Assembly: GCA_003650865.1 (NCBI GenBank) | Contig: QMSN01000031.1 | Coordinates: 1-9,382 of the forward strand | Length of the DNA: 9,382 nt | Source of the DNA: Thermoprotei archaeon | GTDB taxonomy: Archaea > Thermoproteota > Methanomethylicia > Nezhaarchaeales > WYZ-LMO8 | Direction: 5' to 3' | Shown: positions 1-5,428 of the stretch, piece by piece | Layout of the letters: each line of letters begins with the position of its first letter | How positions within the stretch are numbered: position 1 is the first letter of the stretch | Notes under the pieces: model-generated | Told to the model about the DNA's origin: nothing | The model's input: only the letters and a program-made list of their open reading frames with translations | Database searches by the model: none | Program-made: the position numbers and the translations under genes

Positions 1-353
1 ATCTCTTGAGCGAAGTACACCGTCTTATTCACGTAGTACAGGTAGATCGTGGTGTTGACTGGTGTTGCTATGGGTGTGCTCTTGACAGTCATGGTCACGT
101 TGAAGGAGGCCTTCTGACCCCTATAGTCTATCAGCTCAACGAGGCTCATCTCCACAACGTATTGAGCTCCTCCTGTCGATACAGTCATGTGGGCCTCTTG
201 CCTCATGGTCTCGACGCCGCTGAGGGAGTTGACAAGCGATGACTTAAGCTCCTCCAAGTCCACGGGCTCAACGCGGGGGAGTAAGGTGATCGAGGCAGCT
301 ACTACAACTACAACAGCGACCGCAGCCACAATAGCCGCATTAACCCACTTCAC
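1..353 (-). CDS. Secreted or membrane-anchored protein, N-terminal part (cut by window edge)
   Basis: An open minus-strand frame runs from a GTG at 353-351 to the left edge, giving 117 complete codons without a stop. The protein starts MKWVNAAIVAA and has a strongly hydrophobic Val/Ala stretch at residues 6-26, read as a signal anchor or uncleaved signal peptide. The region after it looks extracellular: beta-prone, Thr/Val-rich, with three N-glycosylation sequons (N85-V-T, N100-T-T, N109-K-T), as is usual for archaeal surface proteins. A GGGGGTG ribosome-binding sequence lies 5 bases before the GTG, and a TATA-like box lies further upstream, which favours this start over an in-frame TTG at 416. 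I recognise no family. The gene diverges from the tail operon. It may be host surface machinery or part of the element; the sequence does not decide. That it is a real exported protein is well supported; its function is unknown. Confidence 0.8.
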   Translation of the reverse strand, partial: MKWVNAAIVAAVAVVVVVAASITLLPRVEPVDLEELKSSLVNSLSGVETMRQEAHMTVSTGGAQYVVEMSLVELIDYRGQKASFNVTMTVKSTPIATPVNTTIYLYYVNKTVYFAQE

Positions 354-394
354 ATAGGCACCCCCATGAGCCCAAATATGTTGTAGAGCTCTCC

Positions 395-402
395 ATAATA
401 AA
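395..402 (-). promoter_or_regulatory. Putative TATA box for the leftward gene
   Basis: Read on the minus strand this is TTTATTAT, a reasonable archaeal TATA box. A start site 22-27 bases downstream would fall near 370-375 and leave a leader of about 20 bases before the GTG at 353. Inferred from sequence only. Confidence 0.4.
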
Positions 403-443
403 GAGCTCGGCAGCAAGCCGATGACTTGTGATGTGAGTTTAAG

Positions 444-463
444 CAATTGTGAATCCTAAGTTT
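444..463. repeat. CAATTG + CTAAGTTT repeat, copy 1
   Basis: The palindrome CAATTG (444-449) is followed by CTAAGTTT (456-463). The same two words recur fused at 561-574. A third TAAGTTT lies at 471-477. The spacing between the two words differs (6 bases here, overlapping in copy 2), so a protein-binding site is possible but unproven, and AT-rich sequence produces such matches by chance fairly often. Confidence 0.35.
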
Positions 464-507
464 CGATTCTTAAGTTTTAGCTTATTGTGAGAGCAACAAT
501 ATAACTG

Positions 508-530
508 AAATTTTGAGTCAAAAATTTTGA
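508..530. repeat. Operator-like palindrome with direct repeat
   Basis: AAATTTTGA occurs at 508-516 and again at 522-530. The second copy is part of the palindrome TCAAAA-A-TTTTGA (518-530). This gives three TCAAAA/TTTTGA half-sites in 20 bases. The arrangement resembles a dimeric regulator site with an extra half-site, 55-75 bases upstream of the putative TATA box of the tail operon. A regulator is not visible in the window. Confidence 0.4.
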
Positions 531-560
531 TACATAAAATTAGTGCTGTCAATAATTATT

Positions 561-574
561 CAATTGCTAAGTTT
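561..574. repeat. CAATTG + CTAAGTTT repeat, copy 2
   Basis: CAATTGCTAAGTTT repeats the words seen at 444-463, here without the spacer. It sits just upstream of the TATA-like element of the tail operon, where an archaeal activator or repressor could act. Functional meaning is inferred only. Confidence 0.35.
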
Positions 575-584
575 TTTGCGTAAA

Positions 585-596
585 TTTTTTAAATAT
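585..596 (+). promoter_or_regulatory. Putative TATA box of the tail operon
   Basis: TTTTTTAAATAT, with TTTAAA at its core (588-593), is a good archaeal TATA-box candidate. The predicted transcription start is 24-28 bases downstream, about 613-620, leaving a leader of only 12-20 bases before the TTG start at 632. It is the only strong promoter-like element seen ahead of the ten rightward genes. Confidence 0.5.
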
Positions 597-631
597 GTTT
601 TTTGATAGAACTAGCAAGGTGTGTGAACGTT

Positions 632-1990
632 TTGGCTAGAGTTATACCTGGAGTTGAGGTTAAGGTAGTCAAGGAGATCATACCGCCACCAGCCTACCCC
701 TCTGGCGTCGTCGCTCTGATGGGCACAGCTGAGAAGGGCCCTGTGCTAACACCTGTCCACGTGAGCAGCTGGAAGGAGTTTACAGAGGTTTTTGGGTCTA
801 ATGAGCAGTACACCCTCACGAAGGAGGCTAAGAGCTGCTTTCAGAATGGCGTCTTCGAGGTTGTGGCTGTTAGGGTAGTGGGGAGGGGAGGTAGCTACGC
901 CTCGCTCGTCCTTAAAGACCTAGAGAAGGCTAAGACTGTGGAGCTGAAGGCTAGGAGGATGGGCTTAGATGGCAATAAGATCGAGGTGGAGGTCGACAAG
1001 GGCACTGCTGAGAACACGGTTAAGCTGATAATATCTGATGGAGAGACCTACGAGGTCTTCGACAACTTGGTGATGAACCCCAAGAGCGACAGGTACCTAG
1101 TTAAGGTGTTAAACCAGGACTCGACGCTCGTAACAGCTGAGGACTTGAAGTCCTCATCGGAGTTCCCCAAGAACAACCCAGCCCCCACAAGGGATAAGCT
1201 GAAGGGAGGTAGGGAGCCGGGCCTGCCATCAAAGGAGGACTTCGAGGCTGCCCTCGAGAAGCTTGAGGCTGAGCCTGAGGTCGACATAGTGATGGCCTGC
1301 GACGTCTCGGATCCAAGCATACACGCCCTAGTTGAGGCTCACTGCGCTAACATGAGCAAGGAGGCCATGGGCAGAATAGGCATAGGCACGGTCGGCAGGG
1401 GGGAGCCCGTCAAGGAGATAGTCAAGAGGACTGAGAAGCTGAGTAGCGACAGGTTTGTGCTAGTAGCCCCCTATGGAGTGGCTGGCGCCGTAGCTGGGCT
1501 GATAAGCAGGCTTAGCTACTTCGAGTCCCCAACCTTCAAGCCCGTGAAGGGGGTATCGAAGCTAGAGGTGAACTACACCCCTTCAGAGCTCAGGCAGCTG
1601 CTGAACGCTGGAGTCCTACCTCTACAAGCACAGAGGGAGAGGGGGATAATAGTTGTCAAGGGGATAACGACGAGCAAGGAGCAGATAAGCGTAGTGAGGA
1701 CAACGGATCACGCTGTTAGGCTTGTTAAGAGCATAGGGGAGATGTTCATAGGAACGCTCAACAACCCAAGTGGGAGGTCAGCCTTAAAGGAGAAGATAAC
1801 TGAGGCCATGATAAGGATGGAGAGGGATGGAGCAATAGTTCCAAGCGCAGACTTGAAGGAGCCGGCGTTCATGGTTGACGTCTACTGCTCAGAAATGGAC
1901 TTCGCTCAGGGCATAGTCAGGGTGGACTTGGCGATTAGGCCTGTCAGAGCGATAGACTACATCTACGCCACAATAGTAGTTCAGGCTTGA
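632..1990 (+). CDS. Contractile tail sheath protein
   Basis: Forms the contractile outer sheath that drives the tube through the target envelope. The 452-residue protein has the classic sheath start: VIPGVEVKVVKE, then a GTAEKGP turn (31-37), SSWKEFTEVFG (45-55) and FQNGVFEVVAVRVVG (70-84). The conserved C-terminal half shows PYGVAGAVAGLISR (280-293), an SPTFKPVKGV motif (299-308), LLNAGVLPLQ (323-332) and a final strand RPVRAIDYIYATIVVQ (436-451). Residues about 95-215 form the variable, probably surface-exposed insert. Length is between P2 FI (about 396) and Mu L (about 495). TTG at 632 was chosen because AGGTG (617-621) lies 10 bases upstream and the resulting N-terminus MARVIPGV is typical. 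The frame is open from TTG 602, but that lies too close to the TATA-like element. It is the first gene of the operon, as expected for a protein needed in many copies. Confidence 0.93.
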   Translation: MARVIPGVEVKVVKEIIPPPAYPSGVVALMGTAEKGPVLTPVHVSSWKEFTEVFGSNEQYTLTKEAKSCFQNGVFEVVAVRVVGRGGSYASLVLKDLEKAKTVELKARRMGLDGNKIEVEVDKGTAENTVKLIISDGETYEVFDNLVMNPKSDRYLVKVLNQDSTLVTAEDLKSSSEFPKNNPAPTRDKLKGGREPGLPSKEDFEAALEKLEAEPEVDIVMACDVSDPSIHALVEAHCANMSKEAMGRIGIGTVGRGEPVKEIVKRTEKLSSDRFVLVAPYGVAGAVAGLISRLSYFESPTFKPVKGVSKLEVNYTPSELRQLLNAGVLPLQAQRERGIIVVKGITTSKEQISVVRTTDHAVRLVKSIGEMFIGTLNNPSGRSALKEKITEAMIRMERDGAIVPSADLKEPAFMVDVYCSEMDFAQGIVRVDLAIRPVRAIDYIYATIVVQA

Positions 1991-1999
1991 GGAGGTGAT
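1990..1999 (+). promoter_or_regulatory. Perfect Shine-Dalgarno site of the tube gene
   Basis: AGGAGGTGAT is a ten-base perfect complement of the usual archaeal 16S rRNA 3' end (AUCACCUCCU). It overlaps the sheath stop codon and lies 5 bases before the ATG at 2005. This is the strongest ribosome-binding site in the window and fits a protein made in large amounts. Confidence 0.85.
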
Positions 2000-2004
2000 G
2001 GAGG

Positions 2005-2400
2005 ATGCCATCTGTCTTGATAGCGTCAGCAGCCACGAGCAAGGTGCTCATAGATGGAGAGCAGGTGCCTGGAGTTCAATCCATAGAGTTTAAGGTGAAG
2101 AGGAGGCAAGTCGACATCGAGAGTGTTGGGAGCGCTGAGCGTATAGGCGTCGAGTGCGGCTTGATAACAGTCACAGGCTCCATAAGGGTCAGGTCCCTCT
2201 ACAAGAAGCTCGACGAGCTCCTCTACATGCCAGTCACTTCCTCCTTCAACATGGTTGTAGAGCTTAGAGCTGGCAACGAGCTGATAAAGAAGATAACCTT
2301 CGACGAGTGCTACGTCGACGACAAGAGCTTTGAGCTTGGAGCAGATGGAGTTGGAGTCACCGTCTACAACTTCACAGCCACGAGGGTAAGGGAGGAGTAG
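2005..2400 (+). CDS. Tail tube protein
   Basis: Forms the rigid inner tube, stacking as hexameric rings inside the sheath. The 131-residue protein is beta-rich. It reads DGEQVPGVQSIEFKVKRRQ (17-35), then a loop with SVGSAERIGVECG (41-53) and VTGSIRVRS (56-64), and ends in a long strand ELGADGVGVTVYNFTATRV (110-128), the pattern of the phage/tailocin tube fold. The length is in the normal range (about 110-170). The start is fixed by the perfect SD at 1990-1999. It follows the sheath gene by 14 bases, the usual myovirus order. Family assignment rests on fold pattern and position rather than a signature motif. The role is strongly supported by its place between sheath and chaperone. Confidence 0.88.
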   Translation: MPSVLIASAATSKVLIDGEQVPGVQSIEFKVKRRQVDIESVGSAERIGVECGLITVTGSIRVRSLYKKLDELLYMPVTSSFNMVVELRAGNELIKKITFDECYVDDKSFELGADGVGVTVYNFTATRVREE

Positions 2401-2442
2401 GTGGAGCACCTTGCAGAGAGCCACTAAACCCCTCAATAATTT
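2401..2442 (+). other. 42-base gap with T-run between structural and assembly genes
   Basis: This is the longest gap inside the operon; other joints are 14 bases or fewer, or overlap. It holds a small possible hairpin (GGTG 2400-2403 with CACC 2407-2410) and an AT-rich end, AATAATTTTT (2435-2444). Archaeal termination favours T-runs, so partial attenuation after the abundant sheath and tube genes is conceivable. The evidence is weak. Confidence 0.3.
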
Positions 2443-2817
2443 TTGGATGTGAAAGGCTTGAGGAAGCTCACGAAGGAGGACATACTGAAGGGCAAGAATA
2501 GGCGTGAGGTGCTGCACATAGAGGAGTACGACGCAGATGTCGTGATAAGGCCCCTAACCGATGGAGAGCTAACTGAGATACTCTCAGCCATGGGTAACGT
2601 CAGGGTTAAGGAGGACGGCAGCCTAGACATGAGCGAGGTGGACCTCGCCAAGAACATCCAAGCCTTGAGGCTCGCGGCCTCCATGGGCCTAGTCGAGCCG
2701 AAGCTAACGGTTGAAGAGCTGTCGGAGATGATGTTTGGAGTTCCCGAGTTCATAGGGGCTAAGGTCCTAGAGATAAGTGGTGTAGCACCTCGAGAGGAGC
2801 TTTTAAAAAAAGGTTAG
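2443..2817 (+). CDS. Tail assembly chaperone, short (0-frame) form
   Basis: Cytoplasmic chaperone that holds the tape measure protein during tail assembly, corresponding to lambda gpG, P2 gpE or B. subtilis XkdN-type proteins. The 124 residues show the family's layout: a charged N-terminus, VVIRPLTDGELTEILSAM (33-50), an acidic loop, then NIQALRLAASMGLVEPKLTV (71-90), EELSEMMFGVPEFIG (91-105) and VLEISGVAPREELLKKG. The start is uncertain. TTG 2443 follows an in-frame TAA at 2437, and GTG 2449 or TTG 2458 are also possible; none has a clear SD. The gene lies between tube and tape measure, its position in almost all long-tailed phages. It ends on CTT TTA AAA AAA GGT TAG, which lets a -1 slip continue to 3020. 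Confidence 0.82.
   Translation: MDVKGLRKLTKEDILKGKNRREVLHIEEYDADVVIRPLTDGELTEILSAMGNVRVKEDGSLDMSEVDLAKNIQALRLAASMGLVEPKLTVEELSEMMFGVPEFIGAKVLEISGVAPREELLKKG
2802..2811 (+). promoter_or_regulatory. Programmed -1 frameshift site
   Basis: In the chaperone's reading frame the bases are CT[T TTA AAA AAA] GGT TAG. T TTA AAA is a canonical X XXY YYZ heptamer, and the seven-A run gives a second overlapping one (A AAA AAA). A slip of -1 reads AGG TTA GAG and enters the open frame ending at 3020. SD-like GAGGAG at 2794-2799 lies 5 bases before the A-run, comparable to the stimulatory SD of E. coli dnaX. A small hairpin GCCC-TGA-GGGC (2839-2849) follows but is distant. The zero frame stops six bases after the A-run. 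Confidence 0.8.
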
Positions 2818-3020
2818 AGATCGAGGAGTTCGTGAGGAGCCCTGAGGGCCTCGAGCTCTCCATGCTCTGCATAGACTATGGCTACAAGCTCGCCGAGCAC
2901 CCATCTGAGCTCACGCGAGACCAGATATGCTTCCTCGCTGCAGCTCTCGCTCACCGGCTGAGGATGATGAGCTACCTCAAGCCGGCTGAGGAGGGCACGA
3001 CTAGGATCGTGTTTGAGTAG
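2811..3020 (+). CDS. Tail assembly chaperone C-terminal extension (-1 frame)
   Basis: This is the second half of the gpG-GT / gpE-E' type fusion. After slipping at 2802-2811, translation adds 69 residues to the first 123, for a fusion of about 192 residues. The extension starts RLEIEEFVRSPEGLELSML and contains YGYKLAEHPSELTRDQICFLAAALAHRL, a helical segment of the kind that binds the tape measure in other phages. The frame is open only from 2763, and has a GTG at 2832 that could start a separate 62-residue protein. GAGGAG at 2823-2828 is only 3 bases from that GTG, which is too close for good initiation, so frameshifting is the better reading. It ends 3 bases before the tape measure start, which suggests translational coupling. 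Confidence 0.78.
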   Translation, partial: RLEIEEFVRSPEGLELSMLCIDYGYKLAEHPSELTRDQICFLAAALAHRLRMMSYLKPAEEGTTRIVFE

Positions 3021-3023
3021 GCC

Positions 3024-4661
3024 GTGGAAGAGTTGAGCTTAAACCCAAGTCGACCCGTGAAGGGGTTGCGTGAAGGGCTAATAGCCCTCACAAGCGCAGC
3101 TACAAGCCTGCGTGAAGGGGGCTTTAGGCTAGCTGAAGCTCTAAGAAGGCTCCTCAAGCTCACACTCCCAGCAGGAGCTAGTTGGCTCACATACACCAGC
3201 CGTCTGTTACCCCTACTCTACACGGCGTCAGCCAGCATCACGGGGTTGGCTTCAAGCTTAGAGGTCGTGAACTTCTTCATAGCTTGGAGGTTGAAGAGGA
3301 GTGAGCCAGCCGCTAGAAGGTTAAGGGTTGAAGAGGGGCTTGCTGAGAGGCGTGGAGCCCTTAGAGAGGCTACGCCCATCGTTGAAGCCGTTGAGGAAGA
3401 GCCTCCCCTCGAAGTTGCTGAGCCCACTAGACCTGAAGGTGGTGTAGGGCTTGGGCTTCAGCGTTTAAGGCATTGGATCTCAAGCTTCAAGCCCAAGCTC
3501 AGGGGGAGAGCTCGTGGAGGAGCAGTTGAGGAGCGTGGAGGAGCTAAGCTGGGAGGAGCTGAGAAAGCTGAAGGCGTTGGGGGAGAGCTGAGAGCTGAAA
3601 GCCCAACTCCAGTAGGCGTTGAGGAGGAGTTCGATGTCCACGAAAAGCTCGTGCAAGTGGCCGTTAAGGCCGCTAGGCATCTTGAGCCCCTCAGGGGCGC
3701 TTTGAGGGAGCTTAAAGGCGAGCTTAGGGCTGGAGCTCTAGGACCATTAGGCTTAGAGCTCCTATACACACCTTTAAGGTTCGCTTCCTCGGCTAGAGGC
3801 TTTGTGGAGACTGCGGCGACAGCATTTTCGGGGCTTGGCCCTGGAGCTCCTCAACTTAAGACCCCCATAGAGGTTCCTCGAGCAGTTGAGCTCGTGGAGA
3901 GCTACCTCGACCTACGTAGGAGACTTGCCTCTCGAGCTTTAGCTGAGGCTTTTAGAGTCGTGGAGGCAGCTGAGGGGCTTGAGCTGAAGGTCGTGGCGTC
4001 TGTAGTGGCCTCGGCCTCATCAGCTCAAGAAGCGTTGAGGAGGGCTCTCGAGGAGGAAGTTGCTCTAAGACTGCCGTTAAGGGTTAGAGAGAGGCTTGAG
4101 AGGGTGCGTGTAGAGGCTTTACGCACGTACTCCATGGAGAGAGCTGCTGAGGGACTCCTCAAGCTAACCGCTTTGAGGACGAGGCTTTCTGAGCTTAGGA
4201 GGCTGCCCACCGCTGAGGGCTTGAGAGAGGCGTCTAAACTCGTTGAGCGCGTGGCCTCCAAGTGGAGTTTAGCGATCCTACCGTCGAGAGTGACTGAGGG
4301 CTCAAAGCTCCTCACGAGTAGGCTCACCCTGCTATCCCTAAGGGTTCAGCCAGTTCTAAGAGCTATAAGTGAAGTGAGCGGGGGCTTTGAGCTTCAGCCG
4401 TCCATGCTGGGCGTTGTTGAGGAGTTCGCTTACAGTCATAGGGGGCTACCCCTAACGTCCATGCTCACCTACAGCCAGTTCAAGCTCCTCGAAGCGGCTT
4501 CAACACTTCAAGCAGCTACCCCTCAACCTCAAGTTCAGAGGGTTGTGAACGTAAACGTGAGGGTTGAGTCTTCAAGCGACGAGAGGGACATCAGGGAGCT
4601 TGAGAGGAAGCTCGCCAAGGTGCTGCGTGAAGCAGCTAGGAGGTATGGTGTTCAGGTATGA
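3024..4661 (+). CDS. Tail tape measure protein (short)
   Basis: Sets tail length and fills the tube lumen. The 545-residue protein is rich in Leu, Ala, Arg and Glu and mostly helical. A hydrophobic stretch at about 47-89 (SWLTYTSRLLPLLYTASA and following) may insert in a membrane, as in many tape measures. Residues 160-200 are a low-complexity Gly/Glu/Arg linker, and 205-450 is a long helical region. The C-terminus VVNVNVRVESSSDERDIREL (507-526) followed by a basic helix ending RRYGVQV is typical of tape measure ends. At the usual 1.5 angstrom per residue the tail would be about 80 nm. The gene uses more CGT arginine codons (about ten) than its neighbours. GTG 3024 starts 3 bases after the previous stop with no strong SD. 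Called from position, length and composition, since this family has little sequence conservation. Confidence 0.8.
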   Translation: MEELSLNPSRPVKGLREGLIALTSAATSLREGGFRLAEALRRLLKLTLPAGASWLTYTSRLLPLLYTASASITGLASSLEVVNFFIAWRLKRSEPAARRLRVEEGLAERRGALREATPIVEAVEEEPPLEVAEPTRPEGGVGLGLQRLRHWISSFKPKLRGRARGGAVEERGGAKLGGAEKAEGVGGELRAESPTPVGVEEEFDVHEKLVQVAVKAARHLEPLRGALRELKGELRAGALGPLGLELLYTPLRFASSARGFVETAATAFSGLGPGAPQLKTPIEVPRAVELVESYLDLRRRLASRALAEAFRVVEAAEGLELKVVASVVASASSAQEALRRALEEEVALRLPLRVRERLERVRVEALRTYSMERAAEGLLKLTALRTRLSELRRLPTAEGLREASKLVERVASKWSLAILPSRVTEGSKLLTSRLTLLSLRVQPVLRAISEVSGGFELQPSMLGVVEEFAYSHRGLPLTSMLTYSQFKLLEAASTLQAATPQPQVQRVVNVNVRVESSSDERDIRELERKLAKVLREAARRYGVQV

Positions 4662-5416
4662 GCGTGGAGCTAGACGGCATGAAGCTAGTGGTCCACGAGA
4701 GGGACCCCAATACTGGTCGAACTAAGAAGATACGCAGCGTCCAGTCCATAAGCATAAGCGAGGAACGCAAAATAGTTGAGCACGTAATCCCCGGCTCTGA
4801 TGGAAGCGTGCTTCAAGACTTGGGCAGGAGGCCTGTCAAGCTCGTCATCGAAGGCTTGTTCTACGGGGAGAAGGCTAGAGAAGACGTTGAGGAGCTGAGG
4901 ACTAAGTACAAGAGCGGCAAACCCCTCCCCTTCATCTCATCGCTGTCGGGGATAGCTGACGTGAAGAGCGTGCTGGTGAAGGACTTGAAGGTTGAGGACG
5001 CCAGCAGCGTAACTGAGGTCTACAGGTACACCATGACCCTCGTGGAGCACGTCGAGCCTGAGAAAGAGGAGAAGGGCAAGGCTCCAAGCCAAGAAAAGGA
5101 GGCTAAGGAGGATGTGGACAAGAAGTCCGACGATGCATTGAGCTCCTTCAACACTATTAAGGGCAAGGTCGTGGACAAGGAGGGGAAGCCTAAGGAGGCG
5201 ACGGTCAAGATAGTGTGGGATGAAGGGGAGTACGTCATAGAGGTCTCGTCTGACGGCGTATTTGAGAAGGATTTTCTGAAGCCGGGCAACTACAAGATCA
5301 TCGTTGAACCCAAGGACTACGAGAAGGAGGAGAGGGACGTAGTCATACCCCCTAAGAAGGGAGGGGACAAGTATGAGGTGGAGGTTGAGGTTAAGATCCC
5401 CAAGGCGGGGGCCTAG
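4658..5416 (+). CDS. Tail/baseplate hub protein with DNA_circ_N-like N-terminus and Ig-like C-terminus
   Basis: Probable link between tube end and baseplate hub. Residues 26-132 match the pattern of Mu gpN / DNA_circ_N-type tail proteins: RKIVEHVIPGSDGSVLQDLG (37-56), RRPVKLVIEGLFYG (57-70), a helix, then KSGKPLPFISSLSGIADVKS (85-104) and a strand ending YRYTMTLVEH. A charged Lys/Glu linker (133-160) leads to a domain at 165-248, TIKGKVVDKEGKPKEATVKI and onward, with SSDGVFEKDFLKPGNYKI. That is the pattern of carboxypeptidase-regulatory/CNA_B-like beta sandwiches. Proteins in this slot in bacterial systems often carry a LysM domain instead. ATG 4658 overlaps the tape measure stop (ATGA), with AGGAGGT at 4638-4644. 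The hub role is inferred from order and the N-terminal pattern; the C-terminal fold call is fairly confident. Confidence 0.75.
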   Translation: MSVELDGMKLVVHERDPNTGRTKKIRSVQSISISEERKIVEHVIPGSDGSVLQDLGRRPVKLVIEGLFYGEKAREDVEELRTKYKSGKPLPFISSLSGIADVKSVLVKDLKVEDASSVTEVYRYTMTLVEHVEPEKEEKGKAPSQEKEAKEDVDKKSDDALSSFNTIKGKVVDKEGKPKEATVKIVWDEGEYVIEVSSDGVFEKDFLKPGNYKIIVEPKDYEKEERDVVIPPKKGGDKYEVEVEVKIPKAGA

Positions 5417-5428
5417 GAGGCTTAGGCC

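Larger units (their letters stand above)
354..631. other. AT-rich divergent intergenic region
   Basis: This 278-base spacer separates the leftward exported-protein gene from the rightward tail operon. Bases 430-600 are strikingly AT-rich compared with the genes on both sides. No convincing small gene, tRNA or terminator hairpin is visible. It holds a TATA-like element for each direction, a 13-base palindrome with a 9-base direct repeat (508-530), and a repeated CAATTG / CTAAGTTT pair (444-463 and 561-574). These are compatible with regulated divergent transcription. Confidence 0.7.

Noticed and set aside
6..242. Plus-strand open frame of 78 codons near the left edge
   Set aside because: It is antisense to the minus-strand exported-protein gene, whose translation has a clear membrane anchor and sensible composition; the plus-strand peptide has no such features.
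602..631. TTG at 602 as start of the sheath gene
   Set aside because: It lies only about 10 bases after the TATA-like element, so would precede the likely transcript start, and it adds ten residues (ending VNV) not typical of sheath N-termini. TTG 632 has an SD.
2401..2427. Eight-codon open frame directly after the tube stop
   Set aside because: Too short, no SD at useful spacing, and no family context; most likely chance.
2026..2517. Minus-strand frame of 163 codons opposite tube and chaperone
   Set aside because: It spans two well-supported genes on the other strand, has a Leu/Tyr-rich unlikely composition, and no SD or promoter of its own.
2839..2849. GCCC-TGA-GGGC hairpin as the stimulator of frameshifting
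   Set aside because: It starts 27 bases after the slip site, while stimulatory structures usually begin 5-9 bases downstream, and the stem is only 4 base pairs.
2832..3020. Separate 62-residue gene starting at GTG 2832
   Set aside because: The open frame extends upstream through the slippery A-run, the SD-like sequence is only 3 bases from the GTG, and the tail chaperone position predicts a frameshift fusion.
3218..4327. Several minus-strand frames opposite the tape measure gene
   Set aside because: They are Ser/Leu-rich mirror frames of a Leu/Ala/Arg/Glu-rich helical protein and have no supporting signals.
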